Assembly: GCF_963678635.1 (NCBI RefSeq)
Contig: NC_087065.1
Span: forward strand, 46,566,381-46,630,380
Source of the DNA: Symsagittifera roscoffensis
Lineage: Eukaryota; Xenacoelomorpha; Acoela; Convolutidae
Length of the DNA stretch: 64,000 nt
Direction of reading: 5' to 3'
Shown here: positions 32,558-43,279 of the stretch, one piece after another
Numbering within the stretch: the first letter of the stretch is position 1
How the letters are laid out: each line of letters starts with the position of its first letter
Translations under genes and position numbers: made by a program
The notes under the pieces: model-generated
Seen by the model: only the letters and a program-made list of their open reading frames with translations
The model's database searches: none
What the model was told of the DNA's origin: nothing

Positions 32558-34292
32558 TCCCAACGCTGACCCAATATTACGGGCGACACAAGACGTACAG
32601 AGGGAACTGAATGCAGACTGTAACCTGCGTGACCTCAACATCATATATAATGTGATGATAACAGCCTCTAAGAGCAACGGAGAAGATAAAGTAGAGTTGC
32701 CTGGCTGGGGACCAGAAGACTGGGTCAAACCTGGTAGCTGTCTGGCGGAAGTCTGTGGACTGGAGGGTCATGTTTGTGGAGGTCTAGACTGTGTGAAAAC
32801 CCTGGAGAAACAACACAAGCAATTGACAGTATTGTTTGGAAATGTGGTGATGAAAGCAAGAACAGAAACGGAAATGATAGCAGATTGCCATGGAGGAACC
32901 GATGTGAATCTAGTGACTGCACTAGGATTCTACAGCATGTTTGGTTCTTTAGAGTCACTATTGAATCTAGAACAGAAACATGAGATGGTCACAGCCATCA
33001 GCGTAGAAGTATTCCCAGGAGTTCTGCAGACTGAGCAGAAGTATATAGGAAAATGGAGGGAAGCAATCGAAACAGAGATGAACATCAGACACAGCGAAAC
33101 TTATTGTAGACCATCAGGAGCACGATATTTGGTGGGCTCAACGTTGGCTCCAATAAGCAAGAGCAGATATCCTGTACATTTCGTAGCTGTGGACGTGAAG
33201 AGTACAAGAACGATTGTGGATCAAGCCTTCTCAGTGCCGAAGTGTGTGAGATTGGCGAGAATGTCTGAAAAGTCTTACGAGTTACTATGTTAGATGTTCT
33301 CAGCAATTCCAGAGAGAACCAAAGAGGAGTTGGAGTCAATACTAGGAAAGAAGTTCATGGGATATGTGAGCGGGAACTTCAGTGACTTTGAAAAACAGAA
33401 ACAGAGAGGATCAACTGTCACAGATTACAATGCAGGAGATGAGAATGATGAAATCCACCGAGTGATGATGGAAGTGGAACCATTGCTGGAAGCTTCTGGA
33501 AAAAGTAATTGGAGGAGCATCATGTTGACGCATGACGAGTTTCCTTGCCACTGCTTGCTGCAGACCTGGTGGTATCCCAAGCGTAGTAATCTGATGTTGA
33601 TCTGGGACTCTGGAGAGCTGCTCTCCATGGGTTTACCAGATTCATCACAGACCGTAACAATAGTGATAGTGGGAGTTATGATGGCGATACGATGGCTGGA
33701 AGCTCATGTGAGAGAAAATATTAGACAGGAGGCGCCGACGAGATAACAATTGCGGAAATTAGATTGTCTAAAAGATTTAGATCTTTTTGAGACAATGTGC
33801 AAAGTTCTAAACATTCCGATGGAAGTGAAGAAGATATGGGCGAGAAAACGATTGATGCCATGGTTCAGAGCCAACATGACTGCATGGTTGTACGAGTATG
33901 CGAAAAAGCATATGTCGAAGCACGGCAGGGTGTACAGTGAATATCAGCTGGACATTGGGGCAGGAGCTTTCAAGTGAGCTCTCGTGACTCATCGGAATGC
34001 AGTGACCACCGCCGTGAAAAGAATTTCCAGAACGAGTGAGCGTGGTGGAAATGAGAAGGCAGAGATGCTGAAAGAAGATTTGGAGAGAAACGTGACGTTG
34101 TGTCTCCACAACAGTTTCTGCAGAAACAGAGAATCCAACGTGGATCCCCTACCATGCTGTAAACAGAGGGTAGAAGAGCAGAAGTGTTGGAGGACGGCTT
34201 CCAACAGCGTCAGGATAGGCAATGATGTGCTACAAGACACGGAAACCGAAAGTGCGGAGTCAGTATCACAGGAGGAAGAAATGGAACATTGA
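32491..34292 (+). pseudogene. second-region ORF E C-terminal part, copy 1 (three stops)
   Basis: The region is homologous to 57488-59273 of copy 2 and lies in one frame interrupted by TAG 33291-33293 (copy 2 AAG), TAA 33744-33746 (copy 2 GAA) and TGA 33975-33977 (copy 2 CGA). It encodes Cys-containing helical segments (CGLEGHVCGGLDC near 32752; PCHCLLQTWWYPK near 33545) and a Cys-rich tail (NVDPLPCCKQRVEEQKC) ending in an acidic stretch. There is no match to a family I know. It is joined out of frame to ORF A by the 6.5-kb deletion. Confidence 0.7.
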
Positions 34293-35108
34293 TGAGTGGT
34301 CGAGAAAACAAGAGGCAACAAGAAAGAGAATTAGAAGAATTTAGAAGTTTTAGAACTTCTAAACGACGAAAAAAGAAGAGAACAAAGGAGTGATGAAGAA
34401 AACTTAAAACTCAGAATTGTTTTATGTGTGTGAAAAACTCAAGTGAGAAACCAAGCAACCAAGTTGTAATTGAAAACTGAAACATTTTGTTGAGTTTTGA
34501 AATTGTTGCATTTATAAATTTGCATTTTGATTTTAGTTGAAGTGGCTTTAGAGACACTTATTATTTATTTAGAAAGGCTTAAGGGAAGAGTATATTTAAA
34601 TATTCCAGCCTGCATGATTGTTTTTAATCACTTAGGAAGACTGATCACTTTGTGGTGACATGAAAAACTTGAGTAACTTCTCGAAGAGGGAGATTGTTTC
34701 ATTGTTATTTCTAACCACAAAGTTTCTTAGTTTTAATATTCAGGACAAGAACAAGCAAGATTTCCGAAGGGAAGAAGCATAGTAGGATAATTTTAGCTTG
34801 TTGGTTGGCAGGACTGTCCTGCAAGCCAACACCTTTTAAATCTAAGAGAAAAAGTTTTAATCGGGACATTGACACTGGAAGTCAGAAAAAATGTTTTATC
34901 TTAGGTTGTATCCTCAATGTGCAGATTAATGAGAGAATTTGAAGGCTATAGTGATGTAGTATGATGCCATTTATATTCTGCAGTGAGTCGATGTGACGTG
35001 GATAAAAGTAATTTCGTGCATTTTGTAAATTCTGTTCGATGACACTGTAACCATTTTACGAACATTGCGCGATTCAATGAGGACATTGACCGGACTGTCC
35101 GGGGAGTA
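34293..35108 (+). other. 3' untranslated region and polypurine tract, copy 1
   Basis: No coding frame. It closely matches 59274-59860 of copy 2. It ends GTCCGGGGAGTA (35097-35108) directly before the 3' LTR, the expected position of the polypurine tract that primes plus-strand DNA. Confidence 0.75.
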
Positions 35109-36034
35109 TGTGACATTCGACCAGAATGGCCAAAATGCAATCTCTGCAGAATTAGGAATTTTAGCAGTAAGCCTTCCGGATTGGTGGTTTTTAAGAACTA
35201 AGGGCGTTATTGGAACGTTTAGCCAAACGGTGAGGGCTGGAATATTCTAGTATTTTAAAATTTCAAAAATTCGAATGATGACGTCACATTTCTGAGAAAT
35301 GCTGAAACGGCCATTTTAACAAGAAACGAGAAAAGAAACACAACAACATTAGTTGCGCTGACGAGAACAACTTTATCGAAATTGAAGAAATCGAAATTGA
35401 AGAAAACGACAACGAATAGCAGAGGACGTTCCGAGTTGCAACTATTGTGCTGCTACAATAGTTGCGAGGCCGTTGCGAGCAACGGTGAAGGGTAAGAGAC
35501 AGCCTTCCGTGTTATTGTGAAATCGAACTTAAGGAGCTTGATTCAGTGGATTCACAAATCCGGAAGGGTTTCGGGACTGAAACTTTTAGCCTATTATATG
35601 AACTTTTAGCATCCTGTCATGTCCTGACTTGAATTTAATTGATATTTGGATTAGTTTTGAAAGGGATGAGGTGCTAGGAGTTGGGGGAAAGGGTTGATCC
35701 ATCTTCGATGGAGATGATGATTTTTATCTACTGAACAAAAACAATAGTAATATAATAAGTAGTAGCCCTGTTGTTAGGAGTGACCTCGTGGTCTGGGGAT
35801 ACTGAGACCCAGCCATGAGCTCTTTATTTGCATGTAATTAAGTTAATTTGAGCGTTCTGGTCGAAGCCGGAGAACAGTAACGTTTTTGTCGACCCGATGT
35901 TGGAAAGACCACCGAAAAGTACTGGCTTGGTAGAGACGGTGAAAAGCATGCAAAGCTCTGTTTAGACGCTAGCCAGTCGTCTTAAGACTTAGTTTTGTTA
36001 TCCGTCGATATGTATCTTCCGGGCGAATGTTACA
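35109..36034 (+). repeat. 3' LTR of copy 1 (complete, 926 bp)
   Basis: TGTGACATTCG ... CGAATGTTACA, flanked on the right by CAGCTAAATACTAG of PLE2. The paired hairpins seen in the 5' LTR are at about 35438-35465 and 35470-35485, and the CCTTCCG...CGGAAGG hairpin at 35503-35568. Confidence 0.93.
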
Positions 36035-36260
36035 CAGCTAAATACTAGAGAAGAGTATGCGCAGCGACACTTGACCCTGAAACTGTGAGCAGAGGCAGGC
36101 GCGGGATTTTCTTGTTTCTATGTTCTGATGTTTATCAGCTAGTAACTTGTTTCTGTCATTGTTTAGTGTCTGTATTTATAATCAGTTCCTTTTTTGATTT
36201 TCAGTTCTGATGATGATAATAAAATCGAAACGCGTCAAACTTTGTTGTTTTCTAATTGGC
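36035..36260 (+). pseudogene. PLE2 right part: end of the GIY-YIG ORF and 3' tail
   Basis: The frame reads LNTREEYAQRHLTLKL and stops at 36090-36092, continuing the interrupted nuclease ORF from 19630 (PLE1 has the matching INTRE ending). The tail carries a second hammerhead-like motif at 36207-36236. The LINE frame resumes at about 36262, marking the 3' end of PLE2. Confidence 0.8.
36207..36237 (+). ncRNA. hammerhead-ribozyme-like motif, 3' end of PLE2
   Basis: CTGATGA, a short hairpin GAT/ATC, GAAA, the palindrome CGCG and then TC. Stem III (ACGCGU) is self-complementary and cleavage would fall after C 36236. The architecture, including the single extra T after the CUGANGA core, is the same as in PLE1, although the sequences differ. 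Confidence 0.48.
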
Positions 36261-36261
36261 T

Positions 36262-36337
36262 TGCCTCTACCTAGATTTCCAAAACGCATTCGACAAGGTG
36301 AACCACGCAATGATAGTTGAAAAATTAGGAGCTTTGG
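36262..36337 (+). pseudogene. LINE piece 2: RT motif A
   Basis: CTCTACCTAGATTTCC onward encodes LYLDFQNAFDKVNHAMIVEKL, the motif A block of non-LTR RTs with its catalytic Asp. The frame stops at the 5' LTR of copy 2 (36338). It follows piece 1 (18872-19075) and precedes piece 3 (60242-61294) in RT order. Confidence 0.82.
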
Positions 36338-37259
36338 TGTGACATTCGACCAGAATGTGAAAAATGCAATCTCTGCAGAATTCGAATTTTTAGCAGCGAG
36401 CCTTCCGGATTGGTGATTATTAAGAATTAAGAACGTTATTGGAACGATTGGCCAAACGGTGAGGACTGGAATATTCTGGTATTTTAAAATTTCAAAAATT
36501 CGAATTATGACGTCATATTTCTGAGAAACGTCAGAAACGGCCATTTTGGCTAAAACAAGAAAGAAAAACAGAACAACATTAGCTGCGCTAACAACAACTA
36601 GGAAGTCGAGATTGGAAAACGACAACGAGTTACAGAGTAACAGAGAACACTCCGAGTTGCAACTATTGTGCCGCTATAATAGTTGCAAGGCCGTTGCGAA
36701 CAACGGTGAAGGGTGAAAGACGGCCTTCCGGATTAAGAAGAAATCAGGATTAACAAGCTTGATCCAGCAGATTTGTCAATCCGGAGGGGTAAAGGAACTG
36801 AAACTTTTATCCTGTTACATAAACTTTTAGCTTCGTGTCATGTCCTGACTTGAATTTAATTAACGTCTGGATTCATTTTGATAAGGATGAGAAGCTAGGA
36901 GTTGGGGGAAAGGGTTGATCCATCTTCGATGGAGATGATGATTTTTATCTACTGAACAAAAACAATAGTAATATAATCAATAGTAGTAGCCCTGTTTTTA
37001 GGAGTGACCTCGTGGTCTGGGGATACTGAGACCCAGCCATGAGCTCACTATTTCTGCATGTAATCTAGTTAATTTGAGTGTTTTGACCGAAGCCGAAAGC
37101 AGTAACGTTTTTGTCGACCCGATGTTAGAAAGACCACCGAAAAGTACTGGCTTGGTAGAGACGGTGAAAAGCATGCAAAGCTCTGTTTAGACGTTAGCCA
37201 GTCGTCTTAAGACTTAGTTTTGTCTTCTGTCGATATGTATCTTCCGGGAGAATGTTACA
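36338..37259 (+). repeat. 5' LTR of copy 2 (complete, 922 bp)
   Basis: TGTGACATTCG ... GAATGTTACA. It is clearly diverged from the copy 1 LTRs but collinear. The hairpin CCTTCCGGATT...AATCCGGAGGGG is at 36723-36790. The stem GCAACTATTGT/ATAATAGTTGC is kept at about 36658-36686 with one mismatch. Confidence 0.92.
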
Positions 37260-40181
37260 TAGATGTTTTTATGGCGCTCCTGGGTGTTATTCTTTTTAAC
37301 ATCATGACCGGCAGAACCGTTAACGAACCGTTAAGAACCGTTAAGAACCGTCCGGGCGGAAGGGTAGTTCGGAACGCGGAAGCCTTCCGGATTACCGTGA
37401 ATAGTTTTTTAACCTAGTTAAGACCGAAAATTCACGAACCAGGAAGGGTGGGGGGATTCGCGGTCCCGTCATTTCCTGAATGGTAAGTGACCAAAAACAC
37501 TTAAAGATATATATAAAACCAAACAAAAAGTAGTATAGTACCCAAGAAAAACAAAAAACATAAAAAATAACCGAAAAAACCAAAAACAGTATAAAAGTAA
37601 AAAATCAGTAGAAATCATCCCCCCAGACAAGATGTGATCCGACCCTCCCGTTTGTTGTTGATAGATATATTGTTGTTACAAGCGTTTATATCAGTCAGGA
37701 TTGTTATGATCAGTTTTGTAGCCCGTTTGTGAGGCTTGCACTGTAGGGTTATTTGAGCATTTTAGCACGTTAATGATAAATTGTGCTCAATCCGGAAGGG
37801 TCAGCTGATTTGCGCTCAATTCTGAAGGGTCTTGGGAGAAGACTGATCCGGCAAGCAGTACAAGGAGCAACAAGAAGGGGCTCAACGACAACAACAATCG
37901 ACTGTTGGGTATCGTTAGCAAGTTTTGTGTCCCTTTTGGTACAAAAATTAAGATAGTAATCTGTGGGGGGCTCGACAGTGCTGCACTGTAGTGACCCTTC
38001 ACCGAACTGCGAATATCCGAGTTAAGCACCTTAATTCGGATATTAGACAAACCCGGAGGTATATAGTATTACTACTATTATTAATCATATAGCCTATATT
38101 AATAGTCTTATATCGTTTTTCAGTCAAAAACAACGAAAACAGACCGGTTTTTAGGGTCAAAATAGCGAGATTTTGATCCCCCCACAAGTCGCGCTTTTTG
38201 AAATATCGATATTTTTTGAAACGGAAAAAAGCGCTAAGTTAGTGTGTTACATCGTAACTGCACTACCATAATAGAGAGAACCGGTTAAGTTTAGTTCGAA
38301 AGTGGTTGGAACTATTTTGGTACCGAGAACCGAAATTTGGTGATTTTTGAGAAAACGAAACACTATAACATTAGAAAATTTTTCGAAATTTTTGAGTTAC
38401 AACAGTAAAAATAGTTGTTCGGACAACGTCCACTAGTGAATCTACAAGTTTTAAAACCCGCTACCCGAAAGCCTTCCGGGTTGCAGAGAAATCGAACTTA
38501 ACGTGTTTGATTTGGTGGATTCATCAATCCGGAGGGGTACAGGTAGCATAGTTTTTCGCAAATTTTTTCAGCAAAAGCGTTTTAGATCGGGTCTTTTGCA
38601 TTGAACTAGAAGAGTATAGGCCTTCTGAGCTCGGATCAATAATTTTTGGGTCGAAAGGACCTGATTTGCGGAAAAAGTTAGGCGGAAACTATAAGAGAGA
38701 AAAATTTTTGAGTTTAGAAAAAAGACGTTTTGGTTAATAACTTTAGAACTACTGGGCATATCGAGTTGATCTTGGTACCAATAGATCAGGAATTAGCTGA
38801 GCTTACTGATAGGGACAGTTTTTCGGAAAAGTAAGCGTGAAAATTTTTTGAGATTGTTTTTAGCAAATTCCTCAATTTGGAAGGGTACACCCTTCACGTT
38901 TTACAAAAATTTTTTAGAAAAGCCCTTATACCCCTAACAAAAGGTAATAGCGGTTGAATAAAGTAACTTTCGGCTGTTCTAGACGAAAAGGGAAGGCTAA
39001 AGGCACAGCAAAAGCTTAAGCGAGCCGAAGTTAGGCGAGCGATAAGACCCTTCACCGTTAGTGTGAATTGTCAAATAAGAGGCTTAACTTCAATCCGGAA
39101 GGGTCTAGGAAAGTAGTGCATACCCTTCATAGTTAATTGAAAGAGCAAAATTGCATCGGAGAACGTATCCGGAGGGGTATAGGTTGAAAGAAGGAAATCT
39201 CCGAAAATCTACTTTTCGCAATCCGGAGGGTCAAATTTTTTTAAAGTTAGGAGGGGTCCGAATCCGGAGGGGTCTTATAGTTGCTAATTCGGAGGGGTCC
39301 AAATCCGGAGGGGTCTTATATTAACTAACTCAGAGGGGTCCCAATCCGGAGGGGTCTAGATTCTGCCAGTCCGGAAGGGTCCTATTTGTGCCAATCCGGA
39401 GGGGTATTATTTTATTAAAGGACTTAGGTAGACGAAAAAGACTAAAAAGTGAGAGGTATTAGGTTATTAGCACACAGGCTAGCTATCAGTGACTGCACTG
39501 GTAACTTGCCTTTCAATAAGAACCAGACCAAAACAAAACAGATCCGAACTCGGATATTCGCGACACTAAGTCTAAATTAAAAAGAGCGTGATTCATTGGT
39601 GTGGATTGTAACATAAAACGTTTTTGGGAAAAGTGACTGCCCTGAGGATTTTAGTAGGTCTAGCTCGGGCAGTCCGAAGGCAGATAGGTAACACAGTACT
39701 CGGTGGGTGCAATAGCCGCCCACTTGAGAAAATTACTGCCTTCAAAGTTTTGTCTCTTTGGTGCAGCACCGAGCAGGGAAAGCTTTTTCTTTAAAAGACA
39801 AGTTCGACTATTGTACTGCGACCGACTAAGATTACATTACAAATACGTTTTTTTAGAGACATTCATATTCTGTCAATATATATATTTTTGTTTTTGGTTT
39901 TTAAGTCAACATAAACTGTGCTTGATTGGGTAGTGAGTACATTATCTTTTAAATTGACTGATAACATCATATTGTGCTAGTTTTCAAATCTTACCACCGA
40001 TAATCGGTTAGTGTGAATAAATTTTATACAAACTGTACTCTGATAACATACAGGGATTCGTGGTCACTATTTAATAGAATCTTGTGAAAATTATTGTGTT
40101 GTGTCATTATTATTGTTAATAAAACTGTAAGGTCTCTAGCAATCGGGTTAAGCATAGGCATTAATAAGTGACAAATAGAGA
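37260..40181 (+). promoter_or_regulatory. structured leader of copy 2
   Basis: A non-coding 2.9 kb that includes hairpins at 37382-37449, 37993-38060, 38471-38538 and 39045-39105 and the repeat cluster at 39165-39410. The segment TGGCGCTCCTGGGTGTT (37272-37288), 12 bases after the LTR, is a possible tRNA primer-binding site because it begins with TGG, the complement of tRNA CCA. The offset is larger than usual and I cannot name the tRNA. The start of gag is ATG 40182. Confidence 0.55.
39165..39410 (+). repeat. tandem ATCCGGAGGGGTC repeats, copy 2 leader
   Basis: Ten same-orientation variants of the CCGGAGGGGT word. They are collinear with the copy 1 cluster but with some gains and changes (for example the added TTAGGAGGGGTCC). 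Confidence 0.85.
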
Positions 40182-42098
40182 ATGAGTCTAGACAAGTCAA
40201 GGATACCAAAACGAGGTAATAGCTCTAGGAAATTCATACCTGAAAAGCAAAGAAAAACGATGACCGATCCTTTTGTGGATTGGATCAAGCGATCCCGGTC
40301 CGATAAAGGGGAGACGGTTTCAGGCAGAATGGTTGAAACGAGAAGTCAGAAGACCTCAGAAGAGCGAAAAGAACTGTTAGAAGTGGAGGTCAATACGGAC
40401 CATACCATGAACGACAACCAGGAAGTAAATGGACTGGAAGGGAGAGGCAGAAGGCTGGCGAGTGAATCTACTCCGGTAGAACAAGGCCATGATTTTGCCA
40501 CTTCCACCGGGACATTGGATCGAGAGGAGATGTCGGAACTGTCCGACATCTCAACTGAAGTAACGGCAACTAGAAGATCTCCGACAGACAACACTATGAT
40601 GGCAGGAGGAACTGGGAAACAAACAACGTCATCATCATTCTCAGAAAGAATGAAGAACACCTTCGGAAACATCTTTCCATTCAGCATGGGAGGAGGAGCA
40701 GGAAACGACGGTGAATCCCAGGAGGAAGAGGATGAAGAGGAGCAAGAGGACTTTGGATCTCAAGTCAGCCTCAATGGTTCGATCCAGGATAATGAGGCAC
40801 ACGTCGGAAGAGAGACTGGAACCATGGACAAATTTGGTGTAGTGACAACGATAAACAAAGAGGCAAACACAACGGGCCAGTCAAAAGACTTCGCGATTAG
40901 GACAAGTTCAGAGCCACAAACTGGAGAGAGTAGAACCAGAGGGCTAGGCAACGCGTTAGTGGATCCTGAAATAGATAATGAAAAGAAGTCGAGGCAGAGA
41001 GTTAAGGCCCGGATCTCGACCAGCACGAAGCTACCTGGGACCGACAGGGTTACACCACCACTAGTGACGCCACTCGTGGATAACGGGGCAGCACTAGAGG
41101 AAGCCTTAAACAACATAGTGGACAATTTAGGAGAACAAAACGAGCAGATGTCAATAAGGATGAGTGAACTAGAAAGGGAAGTCCACATTGAAAGAGAGAG
41201 TCTGCGGGAAGAAATAAACCGCAACAGACAAAAAGTTGACAGGAGCGAAAAACGCTTGAAAGAAAGAACGGACGAACATATGGCGAGGAACTTGTCGCGA
41301 ATGACAAGAGAGGCGGAACAGCGAGAGTTACGCTTAAGAGACGACATGGAGAAGTTAAGAATTCAACAAGAGCAGTCTCTTGGGACTCTTGACACAAAGA
41401 TAGACGCGATGATGGAGAGGCGAACTCAGGCTATCATGGATAGGTTGGACGGGCTACTAAGCAGCAAGAGTGGACCAAAAGAAGGAGAACCGAACTCGGG
41501 GGGTCCCAGCAGGGAACCGAGGGTGAACTTCAATGAACATCAAAAGAGGAAGACGTACGGATCCACTAGAGGCAGGGGCAGTTCATCAGGCTATGCCACA
41601 AGGGGTAATGGAGCATGGAGCCCGAGCAGTAGAGCAAGTTCAACGGGGAACAGACAAACCTCTAACGAACGACCAACGCAAGGCACACATGCGACTGGGA
41701 GAAGTGATTCCGGCAACAGGGGGCATGCGAGCCCGAGGAGGAGTCATGTAGGCCAAGAGGGAAACACTCACGGCGATTCGGATTGCAGGGATGCACCTCA
41801 TACAGAGCCTTTGACGAGGTGTGAGGACACTCAAGCGGGACACTCAAGGGATGCTACGGCAATGGCCACAGCATTTGAACCCCTAAACAGGTCTTTGGAG
41901 ACATTCCTGACAAGGTTATCAAGAACCAATGAACGCAGTGAGAAGTCCAGAAGAGTCTTTAAGAAACCAAGATGCTACAAAGACGAATCTGATGGCTGTA
42001 TTGATACCTGGATAGAGGTAATGAAGCTGAGGAAGAGGACTTGTCGGAGAGACAGTAATGCAGTGCGCTCACCAGCAACTTGGAAGGGACAGCCCTGA
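40182..42098 (+). CDS. gag: gag, copy 2 (frame lost after a 7-bp deletion)
   Basis: 638 residues from ATG 40182. The N-terminal acidic and coiled-coil part and the basic Gly/Arg/Ser part are as in copy 1, here uninterrupted where copy 1 has a TGA. Near 42030, seven bases present in copy 1 (CATTTCG) are missing at AAGCTG|AGGAAG. The last ~20 residues are therefore read in a foreign frame, and capsid translation is lost until the frame is recovered at 42080. Confidence 0.82.
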   Translation: MSLDKSRIPKRGNSSRKFIPEKQRKTMTDPFVDWIKRSRSDKGETVSGRMVETRSQKTSEERKELLEVEVNTDHTMNDNQEVNGLEGRGRRLASESTPVEQGHDFATSTGTLDREEMSELSDISTEVTATRRSPTDNTMMAGGTGKQTTSSSFSERMKNTFGNIFPFSMGGGAGNDGESQEEEDEEEQEDFGSQVSLNGSIQDNEAHVGRETGTMDKFGVVTTINKEANTTGQSKDFAIRTSSEPQTGESRTRGLGNALVDPEIDNEKKSRQRVKARISTSTKLPGTDRVTPPLVTPLVDNGAALEEALNNIVDNLGEQNEQMSIRMSELEREVHIERESLREEINRNRQKVDRSEKRLKERTDEHMARNLSRMTREAEQRELRLRDDMEKLRIQQEQSLGTLDTKIDAMMERRTQAIMDRLDGLLSSKSGPKEGEPNSGGPSREPRVNFNEHQKRKTYGSTRGRGSSSGYATRGNGAWSPSSRASSTGNRQTSNERPTQGTHATGRSDSGNRGHASPRRSHVGQEGNTHGDSDCRDAPHTEPLTRCEDTQAGHSRDATAMATAFEPLNRSLETFLTRLSRTNERSEKSRRVFKKPRCYKDESDGCIDTWIEVMKLRKRTCRRDSNAVRSPATWKGQP

Positions 42099-43264
42099 AC
42101 TGTGTCATGGCCAAGAAGCAATATCAACGTGACACTGCTGAGAAAATCTTCGAAATCCTGTTAAAACGTTTCGGATCAGGGGTGCAGGGGCACCAGGCGA
42201 TGATGCGCTTCGAGAAACGAAGGCAACAAGAAGATGAAACGATAGACAAGTTTCTCGATGATTTGGAAATGCTTAGAAGACGCAGCCAACCGGATGAGTC
42301 AAACCGAAGGATGAACCTGGCCGTAGCCTCGAAATTTATCGATGGTGTGAAGAATGATGAACTTCGTACGAGGCTAGCAACGCATTACACACCACTATCA
42401 ACCAATGCGCCAACACCGGAGGAGTTGAGGCTCAAATCAAAAGAGTATCTTTTGTTGAAACCTCCTTCGAGATCTGGATATTACAAGAACAATTATGGAA
42501 ATTTTAACAACGGACCAGCAAACCAAGGGAACAATTGGTACAAACCGAGGGATGATATGGACAAGAGACGTTCTTGTGCTAATTGCAGTTCAACAGACCA
42601 TCATGTGTCAGCATGCCCAGCTTACAAACAAGGCATGAAAGCAATAGGCTTTAGCCTCGAGGACGAAGATGCGTCAGAGTTGGACCATGAGGATTTCATG
42701 AGAGGAGTAATTGCGAAATTCGGCCCGAGGTGTTTCTTTTGCAACTTGGAAGGTCATTTTAAATCAGATTGTCCGCAATTCTGGGATGCAATAGCAGACA
42801 TTAAGCATCCAAGACATGAAGAAGCTTTGTCAGGAGTGAAAGCCAGCAAGGCTCGACTTTTGAGTGAAGCAGAAGCACGCAGAAAGGATAAACCTCAAGA
42901 GCTGGCGGCAAAGAAAATGCAAGCGGTAATAGAGGAGACACGTGAGCCGGAACCAGCAACTGCGGCTCACGACTTCAAGATCGATTATAAGGCAGCCGCG
43001 AGGGATACTCTAAATAGAGTGCAGCAGGAACTAGTAACGAAAGAGATCGAACAAAAAGTGAAACTTGAACTGGAGAATGAAAAACTTCAGGAGCAACTGA
43101 ATATTTTCGAAGCAACGGAGTTCGAGGAAACTAAAGCACCAAGCAGTTTGAGCATGAAGCTTAATGTGATCTCCGGTCAGAGGTTCGGCATGGTGCCGCA
43201 AGGAAGCAAGATACAGTCGATAATCTCAGTGGCTGGACATCAGGTGATCAGGAATCTGAGTTAA
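42080..43264 (+). pseudogene. gag: capsid and zinc knuckles, copy 2
   Basis: 394 codons continue Gag in the shifted frame. They hold the capsid C-terminal part, then the CANC-H-C (about 42577) and CFFC-GHF-C (about 42736) knuckles and the following coiled coil. The segment ends at TAA 43262-43264, where copy 1 has GAA (Glu), a nonsense mutation. It has no usable start codon of its own in the ancestral context. Confidence 0.8.
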
Positions 43265-43279
43265 CCATCCGAGTTCACT

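Larger units (their letters stand above)
19631..36034 (+). mobile_element. giant Ty3/gypsy-like LTR retrotransposon, copy 1 (internally deleted)
   Basis: The element runs from TGTGACATTCG (19631) to CGAATGTTACA (36034), an imperfect 11-bp terminal inverted repeat. It lies inside PLE2: the left flank ends GACCCGCAG and the right flank starts CAGCTAAATACTAG, continuing the PLE2 frame. The visible target duplication is only CAG (3 bp). The order is 5' LTR, structured leader, gag-pol, second coding region, 3' UTR, polypurine tract, 3' LTR. The LTRs differ at only a few positions in about 760 bp, so the insertion is young. Relative to copy 2 it lacks 1,197 bp of RT/RNase H, 6.5 kb of the second coding region, and the last part of the 5' LTR with the start of the leader. 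It is non-autonomous as it stands. Confidence 0.9.

Noticed and set aside
19631-36034. Ordinary 4-6-bp target-site duplication for copy 1
   Set aside because: Only CAG is shared exactly by both flanks once the LTR ends are set at TGT...ACA; I report 3 bp and do not force a longer one.
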